NCBI GenBank assembly: GCA_944336975.1
Contig: CALVLH010000008.1
Coordinates: 1-64,000, forward strand
DNA: 64,000 nucleotides
Source: an uncultured Clostridia bacterium
Lineage (GTDB): Bacteria > Bacillota > Clostridia > Christensenellales > Borkfalkiaceae
Direction of reading: 5' to 3'
This document shows positions 48,565 to 57,757 of the stretch, piece by piece (within the stretch, counting starts at the first letter, position 1; each line of letters opens with the position of its first letter). A model generated the notes under the pieces. That model searched no databases. It was not told the origin of the DNA and saw only the letters and a list, made by a program, of their open reading frames with translations. A program made the translations under genes and the position numbers.

Positions 48565-50796
48565 TTACATCGCGTCGTGGAAAGTCCTGAGAATGACTTC
48601 CCTCTGTTGTTCGCGCGAGAGTTTGTAGAAATTCACGGCATATCCCGACACGCGGATGGTGAGGTTGGGATAATCCTCGGGATGTTCGTATGCCTTCATG
48701 AGCTGTTCGCGGTTCATCACGTTGACGTTGAGATGATGCGCTTTGTGGCGGAAATACCCGCCGAGGATGCTGACGAGATTGTCGACGCGTTCCTCCTTCG
48801 TCTTGCCGAGCGCGTTGGGCGTGATGGAGAAGGTGTTGGAAATCCCGTCGCGCGCGTCGCCATAGGACAGCTTCGCGACCGAATTGAGGGACGCCACCGC
48901 ACCGCTGTGTTCGCGGTTGTGCATGGGATTCGCGCCGGGCGCAAACGGTTCGCCCTTCTTCCTGCCGTCGGGCGTGGAACCCGTCTTTTTGCCGTACATC
49001 ACGTTGGAGGTGATGGTCAGCGCGGACAGCGTATGTTTCGCGCCGCGATAGGCGGGCGTCTTGCGCAGATTGCCGATCACCTCATGCAGGATCCCCTTCG
49101 CGATGAGATCGACGCGGTCGTCGTCGTTGCCGTATTTGGGGAAATCTCCTTCCGTCACGAAGTCGACGATGATGCCGTTCTCGTCGCGGACGGGTCTGAC
49201 CTTCGCATATTTGATCGCGGAGAGCGAATCGGCGATGACCGAAAGCCCCGCCACGCCGAACGCCATCAGGCGCTCCACGTCCGTATCGTGCAAAGCCATC
49301 TGGATCTTTTCATACGCGTATTTGTCGTGCATGAAATGGATGACGTTCATCGTGTTGACGTAAAGATTGCATACCCACGTCATATACAGGTGCAGACGGC
49401 GCATGACTTCGTCGTAATCGAGCGTATCGCCGCTCATCGGCTCCATCTGCGGGCCTAAACGCGTCCCCGTCGTGTTATCCACGCCGCCGTTGATCGCGAG
49501 CAGGAGCAGTTTGGCGAGATTGGTGCGCGCGCCGAAGAACTGCATCTGCTTGCCCACCTTCATCGCGGACACGCAGCAGGCGATCGCATAATCGTCGCCG
49601 TAGACGGGACGCATGATGTCGTCGTTTTCATACTGGATGGAATCGGTATCGATGGAGACCTTCGCGCAGAACGCCTTGAAGGGTTCGGGAAGGTTTTCAC
49701 TCCAAAGCACCGTGAGGTTAGGCTCGGGCGCGGGGCCGAGCGTATAGAGCGTGTTCAACACGCGGAAGGAGTTTTTGGTGACAAGCGGTCTGCCGTCGTC
49801 GCCGACGCCGCCGACGCTCTCCGTGATCCACATGGGATCGCCGCCGAACAGTTCGTTATATTCTGGCGTGCGCAGATGACGCGCCATGCGCAGTTTCATG
49901 ACGAAATCGTCCATCAGCTCCTGCGCCCCTTCTTCCGTCAGGATGCCCGCCTTCATGTCGCGTTCGATATAAATATCGAAGAACGTGCTCGTCCTGCCGA
50001 GCGACATCGCCGCGCCGTTCTGGTCTTTGTTCGCCGCAAGATACGCGAAATACGTCCACTGGATCGCCTCCCGCGCGTTCGCCGCAGGTTGAGAAATATC
50101 GTAACCGTAGCCGGCGGCCATCGTTTTGAGTTCTTCCAGAGCGCCGATCTGCGCGGTGAGTTCCTCGGAAAGGCGGATGTTTTCCTCGCTCATCATGCGG
50201 GTCCCGACTTCGCGCTTGTCCGCTTTCTTGCGCGCGATCAGTTCGTCTGCGCCGTAAAGCGCCACGCGGCGGTAATCGCCGATGATTCGCCCCCTGCCGT
50301 ATGCGTCGGGCAGCCCCGTCAGCAACGCACAGTGACGCGCCGCCTTCATCTCGTCCGAATAGGCGCTGAATACGCCGTCGTTGTGCGTGGTGCGGTAGGT
50401 GAACAGCTTTTCGATCTCGGGAGAAAGTTCGTATCCGTACGCCTTGCACGCCGAGCGCGCCATCCTCATTCCGCCGAACGGATTGACGCCGCGCTTTAAG
50501 GGCGCGTCCGTCTGCAATCCGACGATGAGTTCGTTTTCTCGATCGAGATAACCTGGCGCGTATGCGCAAAGTCCCGATACCGTTTCGGTATCGACGTCGA
50601 GCACGCCGCCCTTTTCGCGCTCCGCCTTCTGCAGAGCAGAGAGCTTGTCCATGCAAGCCTTCGTGCGGGCGGTCGCCCCCGCCAGGAAGGCCGCGTCCCC
50701 TTCGTAAGGCGCGTAATTGCTCTGGATAAAATCGCGCACGTCGACGCTTTCTTTCCATTTTGTTCCGAGAAATCCTTCCCACTGCTTCGCTTCCAT
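48565..50796 (-). CDS. pflB: Formate C-acetyltransferase (pyruvate formate-lyase)
   Basis: The 743-residue glycyl-radical enzyme splits pyruvate with CoA into acetyl-CoA and formate. The catalytic Cys pair is in [21 protein letters not shown] and the glycyl radical loop in [17 protein letters not shown] near the C-terminus. The length is typical of PflB rather than of diol dehydratase relatives. The start at 50796 follows GGAGG; an upstream extension of 54 codons was rejected because it crosses the promoter. Its presence fits an anaerobic mixed-acid fermenter. Confidence 0.97.
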   Translation of the reverse strand: MEAKQWEGFLGTKWKESVDVRDFIQSNYAPYEGDAAFLAGATARTKACMDKLSALQKAEREKGGVLDVDTETVSGLCAYAPGYLDRENELIVGLQTDAPLKRGVNPFGGMRMARSACKAYGYELSPEIEKLFTYRTTHNDGVFSAYSDEMKAARHCALLTGLPDAYGRGRIIGDYRRVALYGADELIARKKADKREVGTRMMSEENIRLSEELTAQIGALEELKTMAAGYGYDISQPAANAREAIQWTYFAYLAANKDQNGAAMSLGRTSTFFDIYIERDMKAGILTEEGAQELMDDFVMKLRMARHLRTPEYNELFGGDPMWITESVGGVGDDGRPLVTKNSFRVLNTLYTLGPAPEPNLTVLWSENLPEPFKAFCAKVSIDTDSIQYENDDIMRPVYGDDYAIACCVSAMKVGKQMQFFGARTNLAKLLLLAINGGVDNTTGTRLGPQMEPMSGDTLDYDEVMRRLHLYMTWVCNLYVNTMNVIHFMHDKYAYEKIQMALHDTDVERLMAFGVAGLSVIADSLSAIKYAKVRPVRDENGIIVDFVTEGDFPKYGNDDDRVDLIAKGILHEVIGNLRKTPAYRGAKHTLSALTITSNVMYGKKTGSTPDGRKKGEPFAPGANPMHNREHSGAVASLNSVAKLSYGDARDGISNTFSITPNALGKTKEERVDNLVSILGGYFRHKAHHLNVNVMNREQLMKAYEHPEDYPNLTIRVSGYAVNFYKLSREQQREVILRTFHDAM

Positions 50797-50833
50797 ATCG
50801 CCCTCCTCTCCGCGCCTGATCTCTGCCGCAGAG

Positions 50834-50871
50834 TGTAGTACGATGATACTACATCTTGTGGTATCTGTCAA
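50834..50871 (-). promoter_or_regulatory. pflB promoter with overlapping palindrome
   Basis: On the minus strand TTGACA (50866-50871), a 17-nt spacer and TATCAT (50843-50848). A 7-bp inverted repeat TGTAGTA-6 nt-TACTACA (50834-50853) covers the -10 box, a good position for a repressor. It does not match the Rex consensus. Confidence 0.8.
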
Positions 50872-50978
50872 GTGTTTTCCAAGATATTGTGCCAATAATT
50901 TATTTTTATTTTTTGCGCGGAAACATGAGCGGAAAGGAAAAGTTTTGCCTGCGGGCAAAGAAATTCACCCTTCCCCTC

Positions 50979-51007
50979 TTGTATCGCGCCCGTCGGTATG
51001 ATATAAT
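50979..51007 (+). promoter_or_regulatory. Promoter of CBS/HEPN-like gene
   Basis: TTGTAT (50979-50984), a 17-nt spacer and TATAAT (51002-51007), 18 nt before the ATG. Confidence 0.85.
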
Positions 51008-51025
51008 GCGATCAAGGAGGGATTT

Positions 51026-51766
51026 ATGGACGTAACCAATGCGGAACGATTTCTGAAAAGTTACAACAACATCGAAACCCAGCTCAAGATCCTCTACAAC
51101 GCCAAGGCGACGCAGAACTTTACCGATCTCGTCAAGCGCTGTACCGAGCTAGACATCACCGTCCGCCGATACGAAAACGAGCTTATCGACTACGGGAAAC
51201 TTCGCAACGCCATCGTGCATCGCTCGTCGGGCGGACGCGGGGAAACTGTCATCGCCGTGCCCTGCGACGAAGTCGTCGAACAGATCGAATTTATCGAAAA
51301 ACTGCTCTGTCATCCGCCGGGGATCATGGATGCGATCAAGGTCAAGAAGATCGCCTCCGTCTTTGCGGACAAGCCGCTGATCACCGCCGTGGACGCCTTT
51401 GCGGAAAACTGGCAGAAGACGCTCATCGTCTACGATCACGGCAGGATGTGCGGCGTGCTCAATTCTTACGGACTCTATCGCATTCTGGGAGAACGGGTGC
51501 GAGCGGGTGAGAACGTGACGCAATTTCTTTTGACCGCCCTCTGCCGTGACGTCCTCGACGAAAACGAGCTCGCTAAATACCGACTCGTGGGAAGAAGCTC
51601 GACGGTGTTCGAGATCTTCAAGGCGTTTGAGGAGCGAAAGGGGCTGCTCGCCGTCATCGTGACGGAGAACGGGCAGTTGGGCGAAAAGGCGATCAACATC
51701 ATCACCCCGTCCGATTTCCCCCGCATCAACCATTATCTGGAAACGTACAACGTCAAGCCGTTCTGA
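51026..51766 (+). CDS. CBS domain protein with HEPN-like N-terminal region
   Basis: The 246-residue protein has a helical N-terminal region (residues 1-95) and a C-terminal CBS pair (about 100-246, with LITAVDAFAENWQKTLIVYDHGRMCGVL and VFEIFKAFEERKGLLAVIVTENG). The helical part contains KLRNAIVHR, where R60 and H65 fit the R-x4-H motif of HEPN ribonuclease domains. CBS pairs usually bind adenosine nucleotides, so a nucleotide-controlled RNase is an attractive reading, but it is inference. AAGGAGG precedes the ATG. A low-GC transcription unit begins 104 nt downstream. Confidence 0.75.
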   Translation: MDVTNAERFLKSYNNIETQLKILYNAKATQNFTDLVKRCTELDITVRRYENELIDYGKLRNAIVHRSSGGRGETVIAVPCDEVVEQIEFIEKLLCHPPGIMDAIKVKKIASVFADKPLITAVDAFAENWQKTLIVYDHGRMCGVLNSYGLYRILGERVRAGENVTQFLLTALCRDVLDENELAKYRLVGRSSTVFEIFKAFEERKGLLAVIVTENGQLGEKAINIITPSDFPRINHYLETYNVKPF

Positions 51767-51869
51767 GTGGAAATGAGCGAAACTCACATTTTTCTATAAC
51801 GGTTCACAGATATAATATGGTATAGATTTTATTTTCCTACAAATTTTTAAAAAATTTTTCAGAAAACAG

Positions 51870-51897
51870 TTGACAAAGAAAAAAGTTATGCTATAAT
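51870..51897 (+). promoter_or_regulatory. Consensus promoter of the unknown low-GC unit
   Basis: TTGACA (51870-51875), a 16-nt spacer and TATAAT (51892-51897), in an AT-rich context. Confidence 0.88.
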
Positions 51898-51903
51898 AAA
51901 GGC

Positions 51904-52583
51904 ACAACAAAGGAGCAAACATAAGGGCGTTGACCGAACTCGGAGGAAGTTCCCATTCCGAAGAAAAGCAATTCAAACGAACTTTTAAATGCCGATCGAA
52001 ACAGCAAATTCTGCAGGACGAGATCCTTAAAAAAGAACTCGGCGCTCGGACGAAAAGCAAATAAAAGAACGGGAGAATCGCCTGACCGAAGAAGAAAGAA
52101 CCGAATCGCGAAATAGGTAAACGAAAGCGATCCTATCTGCAGACGTCGATCTAAGAAAAAAATCGATGAGGAAAGCCTAGTTGAACCGGACAGCTCTTTC
52201 CGTTGGGTGGGTTTATCGAAACAGCGTTTCATTCGCAGATAAGATGCTGATCTGCGAAACAAAAAACCGATCCCCTTTCCCCAAATACTACTACAAAATG
52301 TACAGGAAACGCGAAAAAAAACGTTTGATTTCCGAAAAGAGGGAGAGAGATACAGTCGAGAGATTGAAATCGAAGGCATGAATCGGAACAGCGAAACGGC
52401 CGATTGTAAAAAGGAAAGAAAATTCCATCAGGATCGAAAATTTAACAGACGGAATGTCAAAAATGTTAAAAAGTGTAAGTACGATCCGAAATCGGAAACT
52501 TTTCAGAATCAGCAATCTGTAAAAACTTCATAAACGCCACAACAGGGCGGTGCGCTTACGAAGCGCACCGCCCTTAATAATTT
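51904..52583 (+). other. Low-GC transcription unit: structured RNA or decayed gene
   Basis: About 680 nt lie between a consensus promoter and a strong terminator, with no intact ORF. The strand is purine-rich and clearly poorer in GC than its neighbours. An AAGGAG site at 51910 precedes ATA (51921), and 46 codons in that frame end in TAA. A second frame then reads to 52519 with only three internal stops (e.g. RLTEEERTESRNR and YYYKMYRKREKKRL). That pattern fits a gene broken by a start mutation, a frameshift and nonsense changes. Hairpins such as 52232-52258 (9-bp perfect arms) and 52218-52230 instead fit a structured RNA. I recognise no known RNA class or protein family. Confidence 0.5.
52545..52583 (+). 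terminator. Terminator of the unknown low-GC unit
   Basis: A perfect 11-bp stem (52545-52555 with 52563-52573) followed by TTAATAATTT. The 52584-52897 stretch after it shows no gene that I can support. Confidence 0.88.
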
Positions 52584-52897
52584 CCCCTCCCCCGCCGCGT
52601 TCCGCCAAAACATAAAACGGCGTTCGGAACGGGCATGAACGGCGTCCCGCGCCTTGCAGACTTTGCGGCACGCCGAGAGCGAGCGACGGAATTGCGCCGC
52701 AAAGCGGCAGCCGAGACGTTTGAACGGGCGTGAAAAGATCGCTCCTGTTTGAAATATCCTGCGGCGTAAAGCTCAATCGCACGGCAGTAAGGGTGAACGG
52801 AGCCAAGCTCGCGGCGTAACGCGCGGTCTCCTCGCGGAATTCCCCTTTCGCCGTTTGTTCTTTTGTTCCGTGTGCGCAGGCACGGATCCCTTTATAT

Positions 52898-52935
52898 ACG
52901 AAAGCGCCCCGCGGTCAGATCCGCAGGGCGCGTTT
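52898..52935 (-). terminator. Hairpin after the MscS operon
   Basis: GCGCCC (52904-52909) and GCGG pair with CCGC and GGGCGC (52926-52931) around one mismatch. The minus-strand tail is only partly U-rich, so this is a moderate terminator. Confidence 0.55.
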
Positions 52936-52961
52936 TCTTATGAATGATCAGAACTTCTTCT

Positions 52962-53483
52962 TCACTGTTTTGCGTGGCGCGCCTTGAGATATGCGTCGCG
53001 TTCGAGGATACGGTCGAGCACTTCGACCGACTTGGTCAGTTTCTCCTCGGCGGCGGAAACGCCGCTCATATCGTCGCGCGCCTTCCCTCCGAATTTGTAA
53101 GGGGCAAGGTCGTTACGCGCACCCTCCAAAAGATCGGAGATGTTGTCGATGTTCCCGTCCCGCTCCTTTTGCGCCATCCTGTCGGTGACGTATATGAGTT
53201 TGTCCGTGCGGTAAAGCAGTTTGGAGATCTTTTTGAAAAAGTCGTAACGCGACTTTCCCGACTGCGATTCCGCCTCGCGGAAACTGCGCAGATCGGCGCC
53301 GAGCGCTTCCAGACTCTTTTTCAGGTCAGAATGTTTGGGCAGTTTGTCCTTCTGTTTCAACATCCACAGGATCGCCAATCCGATGACGATGACCGCCGCA
53401 TAAATAACATATTCGAGGATGATCTTGCGGAAATCCGCATCCTGCGTCTCCGCGATCGTTTCAAGCAAAAGCAGTCCGATCAT
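52962..53483 (-). CDS. Membrane-anchored coiled-coil protein of unknown function
   Basis: The 173-residue protein has one transmembrane helix (about residues 25-42: LEYVIYAAVIVIGLAILWML). A charged, probably coiled-coil cytoplasmic part follows. No family is recognised. Its start overlaps the MscS gene stop by 4 nt (ATGA), so it is translated together with that channel and may be an accessory or regulatory partner. Confidence 0.75.
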   Translation of the reverse strand: MIGLLLLETIAETQDADFRKIILEYVIYAAVIVIGLAILWMLKQKDKLPKHSDLKKSLEALGADLRSFREAESQSGKSRYDFFKKISKLLYRTDKLIYVTDRMAQKERDGNIDNISDLLEGARNDLAPYKFGGKARDDMSGVSAAEEKLTKSVEVLDRILERDAYLKARHAKQ

Positions 53484-54331
53484 TTTTTATCCGCTCCTTT
53501 TCCCCCTTGTTCCGCGTCGGAAAGCAAAGTGACATCCAGACGGTTGAAGGGCATTTCGATCCCGTTCTCGCGCAAGGTGTTGAAAATAATGTCGCGCAAG
53601 TCGAAGAAAGTATCCCAGTAATATTCGTTCGGCGTCCATGCACGCGTGGAGAAAACCAAAGATCTGCTGGCGTAATCCGCCAGGACGACGGACGGCGCAG
53701 GCGTCTTGACAACGTATTTATAAGAAGAAATGCCGTCCAGCAGGAGTTTCTTGATTTGTGCGACGTCCGAGCGATACGGGATAGGCACTTCGATGACGAC
53801 GCGGCGCAACGGCATGGAACTGTTATTGATGAGCTTGGAGCTGAGGATCTCGCTGTTGGGCACGATGATCTCTTCGTTGCTGTAAGTGATGATCTTGGTA
53901 TTGAACAGGCGTATATCCTGCACAAGCCCGTCGATGCCGTTCAGTTCGATATAGTCGCCCTTTTTGAAGGGCTTGGTAAAGATGATGATGACGCCGTTCG
54001 CGAGGCTTGCAAGGCTGTCTTTGAGCGCGAGAGCGACCGCGAGGGCGACTGCCGAGAATGCCGCGATGATCCCCGTCGTGGAAAAGCCGAGAGAGCTGAC
54101 CAGAACGACGGCGAGAACGATGTACAGCAGGATCGTGACGACGGAAACAACGAACGTGGACGCCGATTTGTCGAGTTTGCTTTTGAGCGCGGTCGCGCGC
54201 ACGACGTTCTGCACGATCTTGACGATCACGAGCCCCAACACGAGGAAGGCGATCGTCCTGACGATCATCAGTCCGCCCGTCTGCACAAATTCCGCTCCCA
54301 TTTCTTTGAGAGTCTGCCAGAATTGATCCAT
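53480..54331 (-). CDS. Small-conductance mechanosensitive channel (MscS family)
   Basis: The 283-residue protein has three transmembrane helices (about residues 20-110). The pore helix is rich in Ala and Gly (FSAVALAVALALKDSLASLANGVIIIFTKPFKKGDYIEL), and the beta domain and C-terminal alpha/beta domain of MscS follow. Such channels open under membrane tension and release solutes in osmotic downshock. The ATG at 54331 was chosen from the GGAGG site and the family start; a 21-codon extension is less likely. It overlaps the following coiled-coil gene. Confidence 0.93.
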   Translation of the reverse strand: MDQFWQTLKEMGAEFVQTGGLMIVRTIAFLVLGLVIVKIVQNVVRATALKSKLDKSASTFVVSVVTILLYIVLAVVLVSSLGFSTTGIIAAFSAVALAVALALKDSLASLANGVIIIFTKPFKKGDYIELNGIDGLVQDIRLFNTKIITYSNEEIIVPNSEILSSKLINNSSMPLRRVVIEVPIPYRSDVAQIKKLLLDGISSYKYVVKTPAPSVVLADYASRSLVFSTRAWTPNEYYWDTFFDLRDIIFNTLRENGIEMPFNRLDVTLLSDAEQGGKGADKK

Positions 54332-54384
54332 ATTTTCCGATCCTCCGCGAAAACGAGCTCCTTGCCCGTCCGCTTTTCCTAAGC

Positions 54385-54413
54385 AGTATATCACATCTCG
54401 TCAAAAAAAACAA
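54385..54413 (-). promoter_or_regulatory. Promoter of mscS operon
   Basis: On the minus strand TTGTTT (54408-54413), a 17-nt spacer and TATACT (54385-54390). Confidence 0.6.
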
Positions 54414-54442
54414 GCGTTCGCGCAAAATCCCCTTCCGCGCGG

Positions 54443-54478
54443 ACAAAAACGCCCGCCCTGCGTCTGTGCAGGGCGGGC
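54443..54478 (-). terminator. Terminator of the ARH/ABC/ribokinase operon
   Basis: A perfect 11-bp GC stem (54451-54461 with 54468-54478) followed on the minus strand by a U-rich tail, 12 nt past the ribokinase stop. Confidence 0.88.
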
Positions 54479-54490
54479 GCCTTTCCGCTC

Positions 54491-55372
54491 TCAGCCTTCG
54501 TTGCCGAAATTCAACACTTCTTCGCGCGCGGGCACGGACTGCGCCGCGCCGCGCCGCGTGCAGGCGATGCTCGCCGCTTTGCTCCCGAACGCCATCGCCT
54601 CTTCCAGGCTCTTCCCCGCCGCAAGCTGTGCCGCCAAACCGCCGCAGAGAGTATCCCCCGCCGCCGTCGTATCCACGGCTTTCACGCGGATACAGGGATA
54701 CCGCACGCTCCCGTTGCTATGGGCGATCTCATAGCCGTCGGCGCCGAGCGTCGTTGCGACCGTCCCTACGCCTGAGCGGAAGAGCTCCTCTTTGCCGCCG
54801 AGCAACTCCGCCTCGCTCTCGTTGGGGGTGATGAGATCGACGTAAGGAAGAAATTCCGCGATCGCCCGATCGGCGGGCGCGGGATTGAGGATGGTGTACA
54901 GTCCCGCCTCCTTTGCCTTTCTGAGCCCGTAACCGACGACGGGCACGGGATTTTCCAATTGCGTGAGATAGATGTCGCCCTCCCGCGCCTGAGCGAGAAC
55001 GCGGTCGATGTCTTCCCTGCTCAGTTGCGCATTTGCGCCCTTGTCGAGGATGATCCTGTTTTCCCCGCCCGTCACGAGGATGACCGCAATCCCCGTCGGG
55101 CAGTTTTGCGCGCGGCGGATACAGCGCGTATCCACGTTCGCCGCCCGCAGATTTTCCATGAGCTGCTCCCCGAACGCGTCGTCGCCGACGCATCCGCACA
55201 TCAGCACGCGGGCGCCGAGTTTACCCGCCGCCGTCGCCTGATTGGCGCCCTTGCCGCCGCCGTTGGTCATGAACCCGCTTCCCGTGAGTGTTTCCCCGCC
55301 GCGCGGGCAATAGGGCGCGTTGATGACGAGATCCATGTTCAGGCTTCCCGTCACGATCACCTTCCGTTGCAT
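54491..55372 (-). CDS. rbsK: Ribokinase (PfkB family)
   Basis: The 293-residue PfkB-family kinase has GSLNMDLVI at the start, NGGGKGANQATAAGKLGA near residue 37 (ribokinase signature 1) and DTTAAGDTLCGGLA near residue 230 (signature 2 with the catalytic Asp). These match RbsK, which makes ribose 5-phosphate in the cytoplasm. Other pentose or nucleoside kinases of the family are possible. It is the last gene of the operon. A terminator-like hairpin just upstream (55390-55437) suggests that it is expressed at a lower or regulated level. Confidence 0.9.
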   Translation of the reverse strand: MQRKVIVTGSLNMDLVINAPYCPRGGETLTGSGFMTNGGGKGANQATAAGKLGARVLMCGCVGDDAFGEQLMENLRAANVDTRCIRRAQNCPTGIAVILVTGGENRIILDKGANAQLSREDIDRVLAQAREGDIYLTQLENPVPVVGYGLRKAKEAGLYTILNPAPADRAIAEFLPYVDLITPNESEAELLGGKEELFRSGVGTVATTLGADGYEIAHSNGSVRYPCIRVKAVDTTAAGDTLCGGLAAQLAAGKSLEEAMAFGSKAASIACTRRGAAQSVPAREEVLNFGNEG

Positions 55373-55389
55373 CTTTTATCCTCCTTCCG

Positions 55390-55437
55390 AAAAAAACGCT
55401 TCCCCTACCGCGCGGCTGACCGCCTTTCGGGGAAGCG
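55390..55437 (-). terminator. Internal terminator/attenuator before ribokinase
   Basis: CGCTTCCCC (55397-55405) pairs with GGGGAAGCG (55429-55437), followed on the minus strand by seven U residues. It ends directly in front of the ribokinase ribosome site. A second hairpin (arms 55452-55460 and 55487-55495) precedes it. Confidence 0.75.
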
Positions 55438-55519
55438 CCCTATGTTCAGTACGTCGGAATGCGGCGGGGCGCCGCGTCAGGGGAGAATTCCGACGCCCTG
55501 CACGCACATCCGATCGGGC

Positions 55520-57742
55520 TTATTTGCTGCCCTTACCCTTCTTCTTCAAAAGGACGACGGCGACGATCACGCCCGCGACGACGACCACGCCGACCACGCT
55601 GAGAACGACGGGCAGCACCCATGCGTTATTCGCGTCGGGATCGGTGGGATCTGCGGGATCGGAAGGACCGTCCGTTCCGCCCGCATTGACCGTGACGGCG
55701 TAGGACGCGACTTCCGTTCCGTCCTTGACGACGGACACCGTGTAACCGCTCTTCATATCGCCGGAGGTGACGGCATTGCCGTCCGCGTCTTTGATCGTCA
55801 TGGTATAACCGGGTGCCGCATACACTGCGTCGGTAAATTCGGAGACCGTCATCGCCTTTCCGATCGTGATGCCCGTTGCGGTAACGGTGACGTCCGAACT
55901 CGTATTGACGATCGCCTGCGAATAATCGTCGTTATTTTCTTCCACGGAAAGTTCTTCCATGCTCGTCTTATACATGGACACGCCGCCGATCTGCACGCCG
56001 CCCTGGAATATGTTGTTCTCGACGCCGCCTTCGAAGCCGACAAACACCGAATACGTTCCCGCCGTTTCCGCCGTGAAGATGAGGTTGACGGGCATATAAG
56101 CGTCGTCGCGCTCGAAGCGCACGTTCTGTTTTGCGACAACGGTGAGGTTATCCGTCGAATCATCCGCGTAAAGCGCCTCGCTGACCGATTCGTCGTCCCC
56201 TTCGATCACCATGACCGTGACGGGAGAATACAATCCGTCATAAGCCGCGGACGCGCCGGAAATGAGATAGGTGCGCATATATGCGGTGATCTTATACATC
56301 TGACCAGCTTCGAGCGTGACGCTCTGCACGATGCCGTCGTAAGGCGACCACTGGCTCAGCCAAATATCGCCTTGGGAGACGTATGCCTTGCCGTCCGCGC
56401 CGCCCGCTTCCCAGCCGAGCTGGCTGGATCCGCCGACTTCCCACCAACCGTCGCTGTTCTCTTCCAGCGCTCCGTTCGTGAGCAGGTTGGTCTTTCCTTC
56501 GGGCAGATCGAGCGCCGTCTTGAAGAAATAACATTCGTCCACATACAGCCCCGCGCCGTAGGTGCCGAAGCCCTTGGTCTCTACCTTCACGAAGGGATAG
56601 ACCGTCGTGTTCTCGCCGACGTTCGCCACGACGGAAGCGAGCATATATCTCGCGAGGGAGATGTCCGAGCCGTCGATGGTCTTCACGGTGAGGACGTCCT
56701 CCTGATTCTCCGCGAGGATCCCGATCTGGACCTTCTGCACGCCCGCCGTCGCCTTGACTTCGCCCCACTTGGAGAAGTTTGCATAGAAGGCGTAATTGGA
56801 ACCCGCCTCGACCGTAACGGGCTGTCCGACGGTCATGGAACCTTCCGCGCCGGACTGCGCGACGAGGTACAGCGTGTTGCAGCCTTCGATCTGTTTATCC
56901 TGCATATTCGAGCCGGGAACGTATGCGCTCGTCGTTCTCACGTCGTCGATTCCGGCGGAGAAACCCGTCGTCGTCTCGCCGATCTCCACCCAATCTTTGA
57001 GCGCGTTCGCGCTGGTGGAATCCTCGAAGCCCGCGTTTTTGAGCAGGTTTTCCGAACCCGTGGACACGATGTCCTGCGCATAGGTCACGGAAATGTCGTC
57101 GATGGTGACGTTCATCTTCTGTACGCGGACGTAGAAGCGGATGTTCGTCTCGTTGCCCGTCCTGATCCTCGCGCTGTACAAAGAATAGCCGTTGTGCGCC
57201 GACCAGCTCTCGTCCTCGTTCTGATAGATCTTGTCCTTATCGACGGAGTTATCCGCCCATCTGTGCTGTTCGCCGTAAATGGTCTCTTCCGCGCGTTCTT
57301 CGGACGCGAACCCGAAGAAGAGATTGGCGCTCGACATCGCCGTGTTGTTGTTCTTCACGCGGAGCGCGACATAGTACGTCGTGTTGGGAAGAACGGTGAT
57401 CTTCTGCGAGATCTCGGGATAGCCGCTGTCGTTGCCCGCGCCTTTGAGCGTGATCGCCTGCGATCCGCTGTGCGCGTCCGTCGAGACCTCCCAGCTTCCC
57501 TTTTCTCCCGCCGCTTCGGACGTGACGTCCATCGTCCATGCGCCCGTATCGTCCGCGGTCACGCCTTCGAAACTTCCGTCCTGAATGAGATTGGAAGTCA
57601 GAAGGGAATCTTCCGTTTCCTCGCTGACGCCCTGCGCAAACGCGGAAAGCGTCTGCGCGGCAGGGACTGCCGCGACCATCGCCGCCGCGAGCATCAAGCT
57701 CCCCGCGCCGAGTGCTGTCTTGCTCCGTTTCTTCGTTTTCAT
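55520..57742 (-). CDS. Surface protein with three CBM-like repeats
   Basis: The 740-residue protein has a signal peptide (residues 1-38), a C-terminal membrane helix (about 711-732) and a basic tail; no LPxTG motif is visible. Three repeats of CBM4/9-like beta-sandwich type start with related motifs: SNLIQDGSFEG (about 50), ENLLKNAGFED (about 225) and TNLLTNGALEE (about 412). Each ends in a strand such as VTIDDISV or GLYVDECYF. A small beta domain and a Thr/Asp/Pro linker lead to the anchor. It probably displays ligand-binding modules on the cell surface for the neighbouring enzymes and importer. The ligand is unknown. Confidence 0.82.
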   Translation of the reverse strand: MKTKKRSKTALGAGSLMLAAAMVAAVPAAQTLSAFAQGVSEETEDSLLTSNLIQDGSFEGVTADDTGAWTMDVTSEAAGEKGSWEVSTDAHSGSQAITLKGAGNDSGYPEISQKITVLPNTTYYVALRVKNNNTAMSSANLFFGFASEERAEETIYGEQHRWADNSVDKDKIYQNEDESWSAHNGYSLYSARIRTGNETNIRFYVRVQKMNVTIDDISVTYAQDIVSTGSENLLKNAGFEDSTSANALKDWVEIGETTTGFSAGIDDVRTTSAYVPGSNMQDKQIEGCNTLYLVAQSGAEGSMTVGQPVTVEAGSNYAFYANFSKWGEVKATAGVQKVQIGILAENQEDVLTVKTIDGSDISLARYMLASVVANVGENTTVYPFVKVETKGFGTYGAGLYVDECYFFKTALDLPEGKTNLLTNGALEENSDGWWEVGGSSQLGWEAGGADGKAYVSQGDIWLSQWSPYDGIVQSVTLEAGQMYKITAYMRTYLISGASAAYDGLYSPVTVMVIEGDDESVSEALYADDSTDNLTVVAKQNVRFERDDAYMPVNLIFTAETAGTYSVFVGFEGGVENNIFQGGVQIGGVSMYKTSMEELSVEENNDDYSQAIVNTSSDVTVTATGITIGKAMTVSEFTDAVYAAPGYTMTIKDADGNAVTSGDMKSGYTVSVVKDGTEVASYAVTVNAGGTDGPSDPADPTDPDANNAWVLPVVLSVVGVVVVAGVIVAVVLLKKKGKGSK

Positions 57743-57757
57743 AATATCCTCCTTATT

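Noticed and set aside
52161-52180. A GAGGAAAG sequence resembling the start of the conserved RNase P RNA core.
   Set aside because: The other conserved RNase P elements (ACAGAA-type region and the P4 partner) are not present in the expected range.
51891-52379. A 162-residue minus-strand open frame in the low-GC unit.
   Set aside because: It is the complement of a purine-rich strand (Phe, Ser, Leu, Arg only), has no ribosome site and runs against the consensus promoter.
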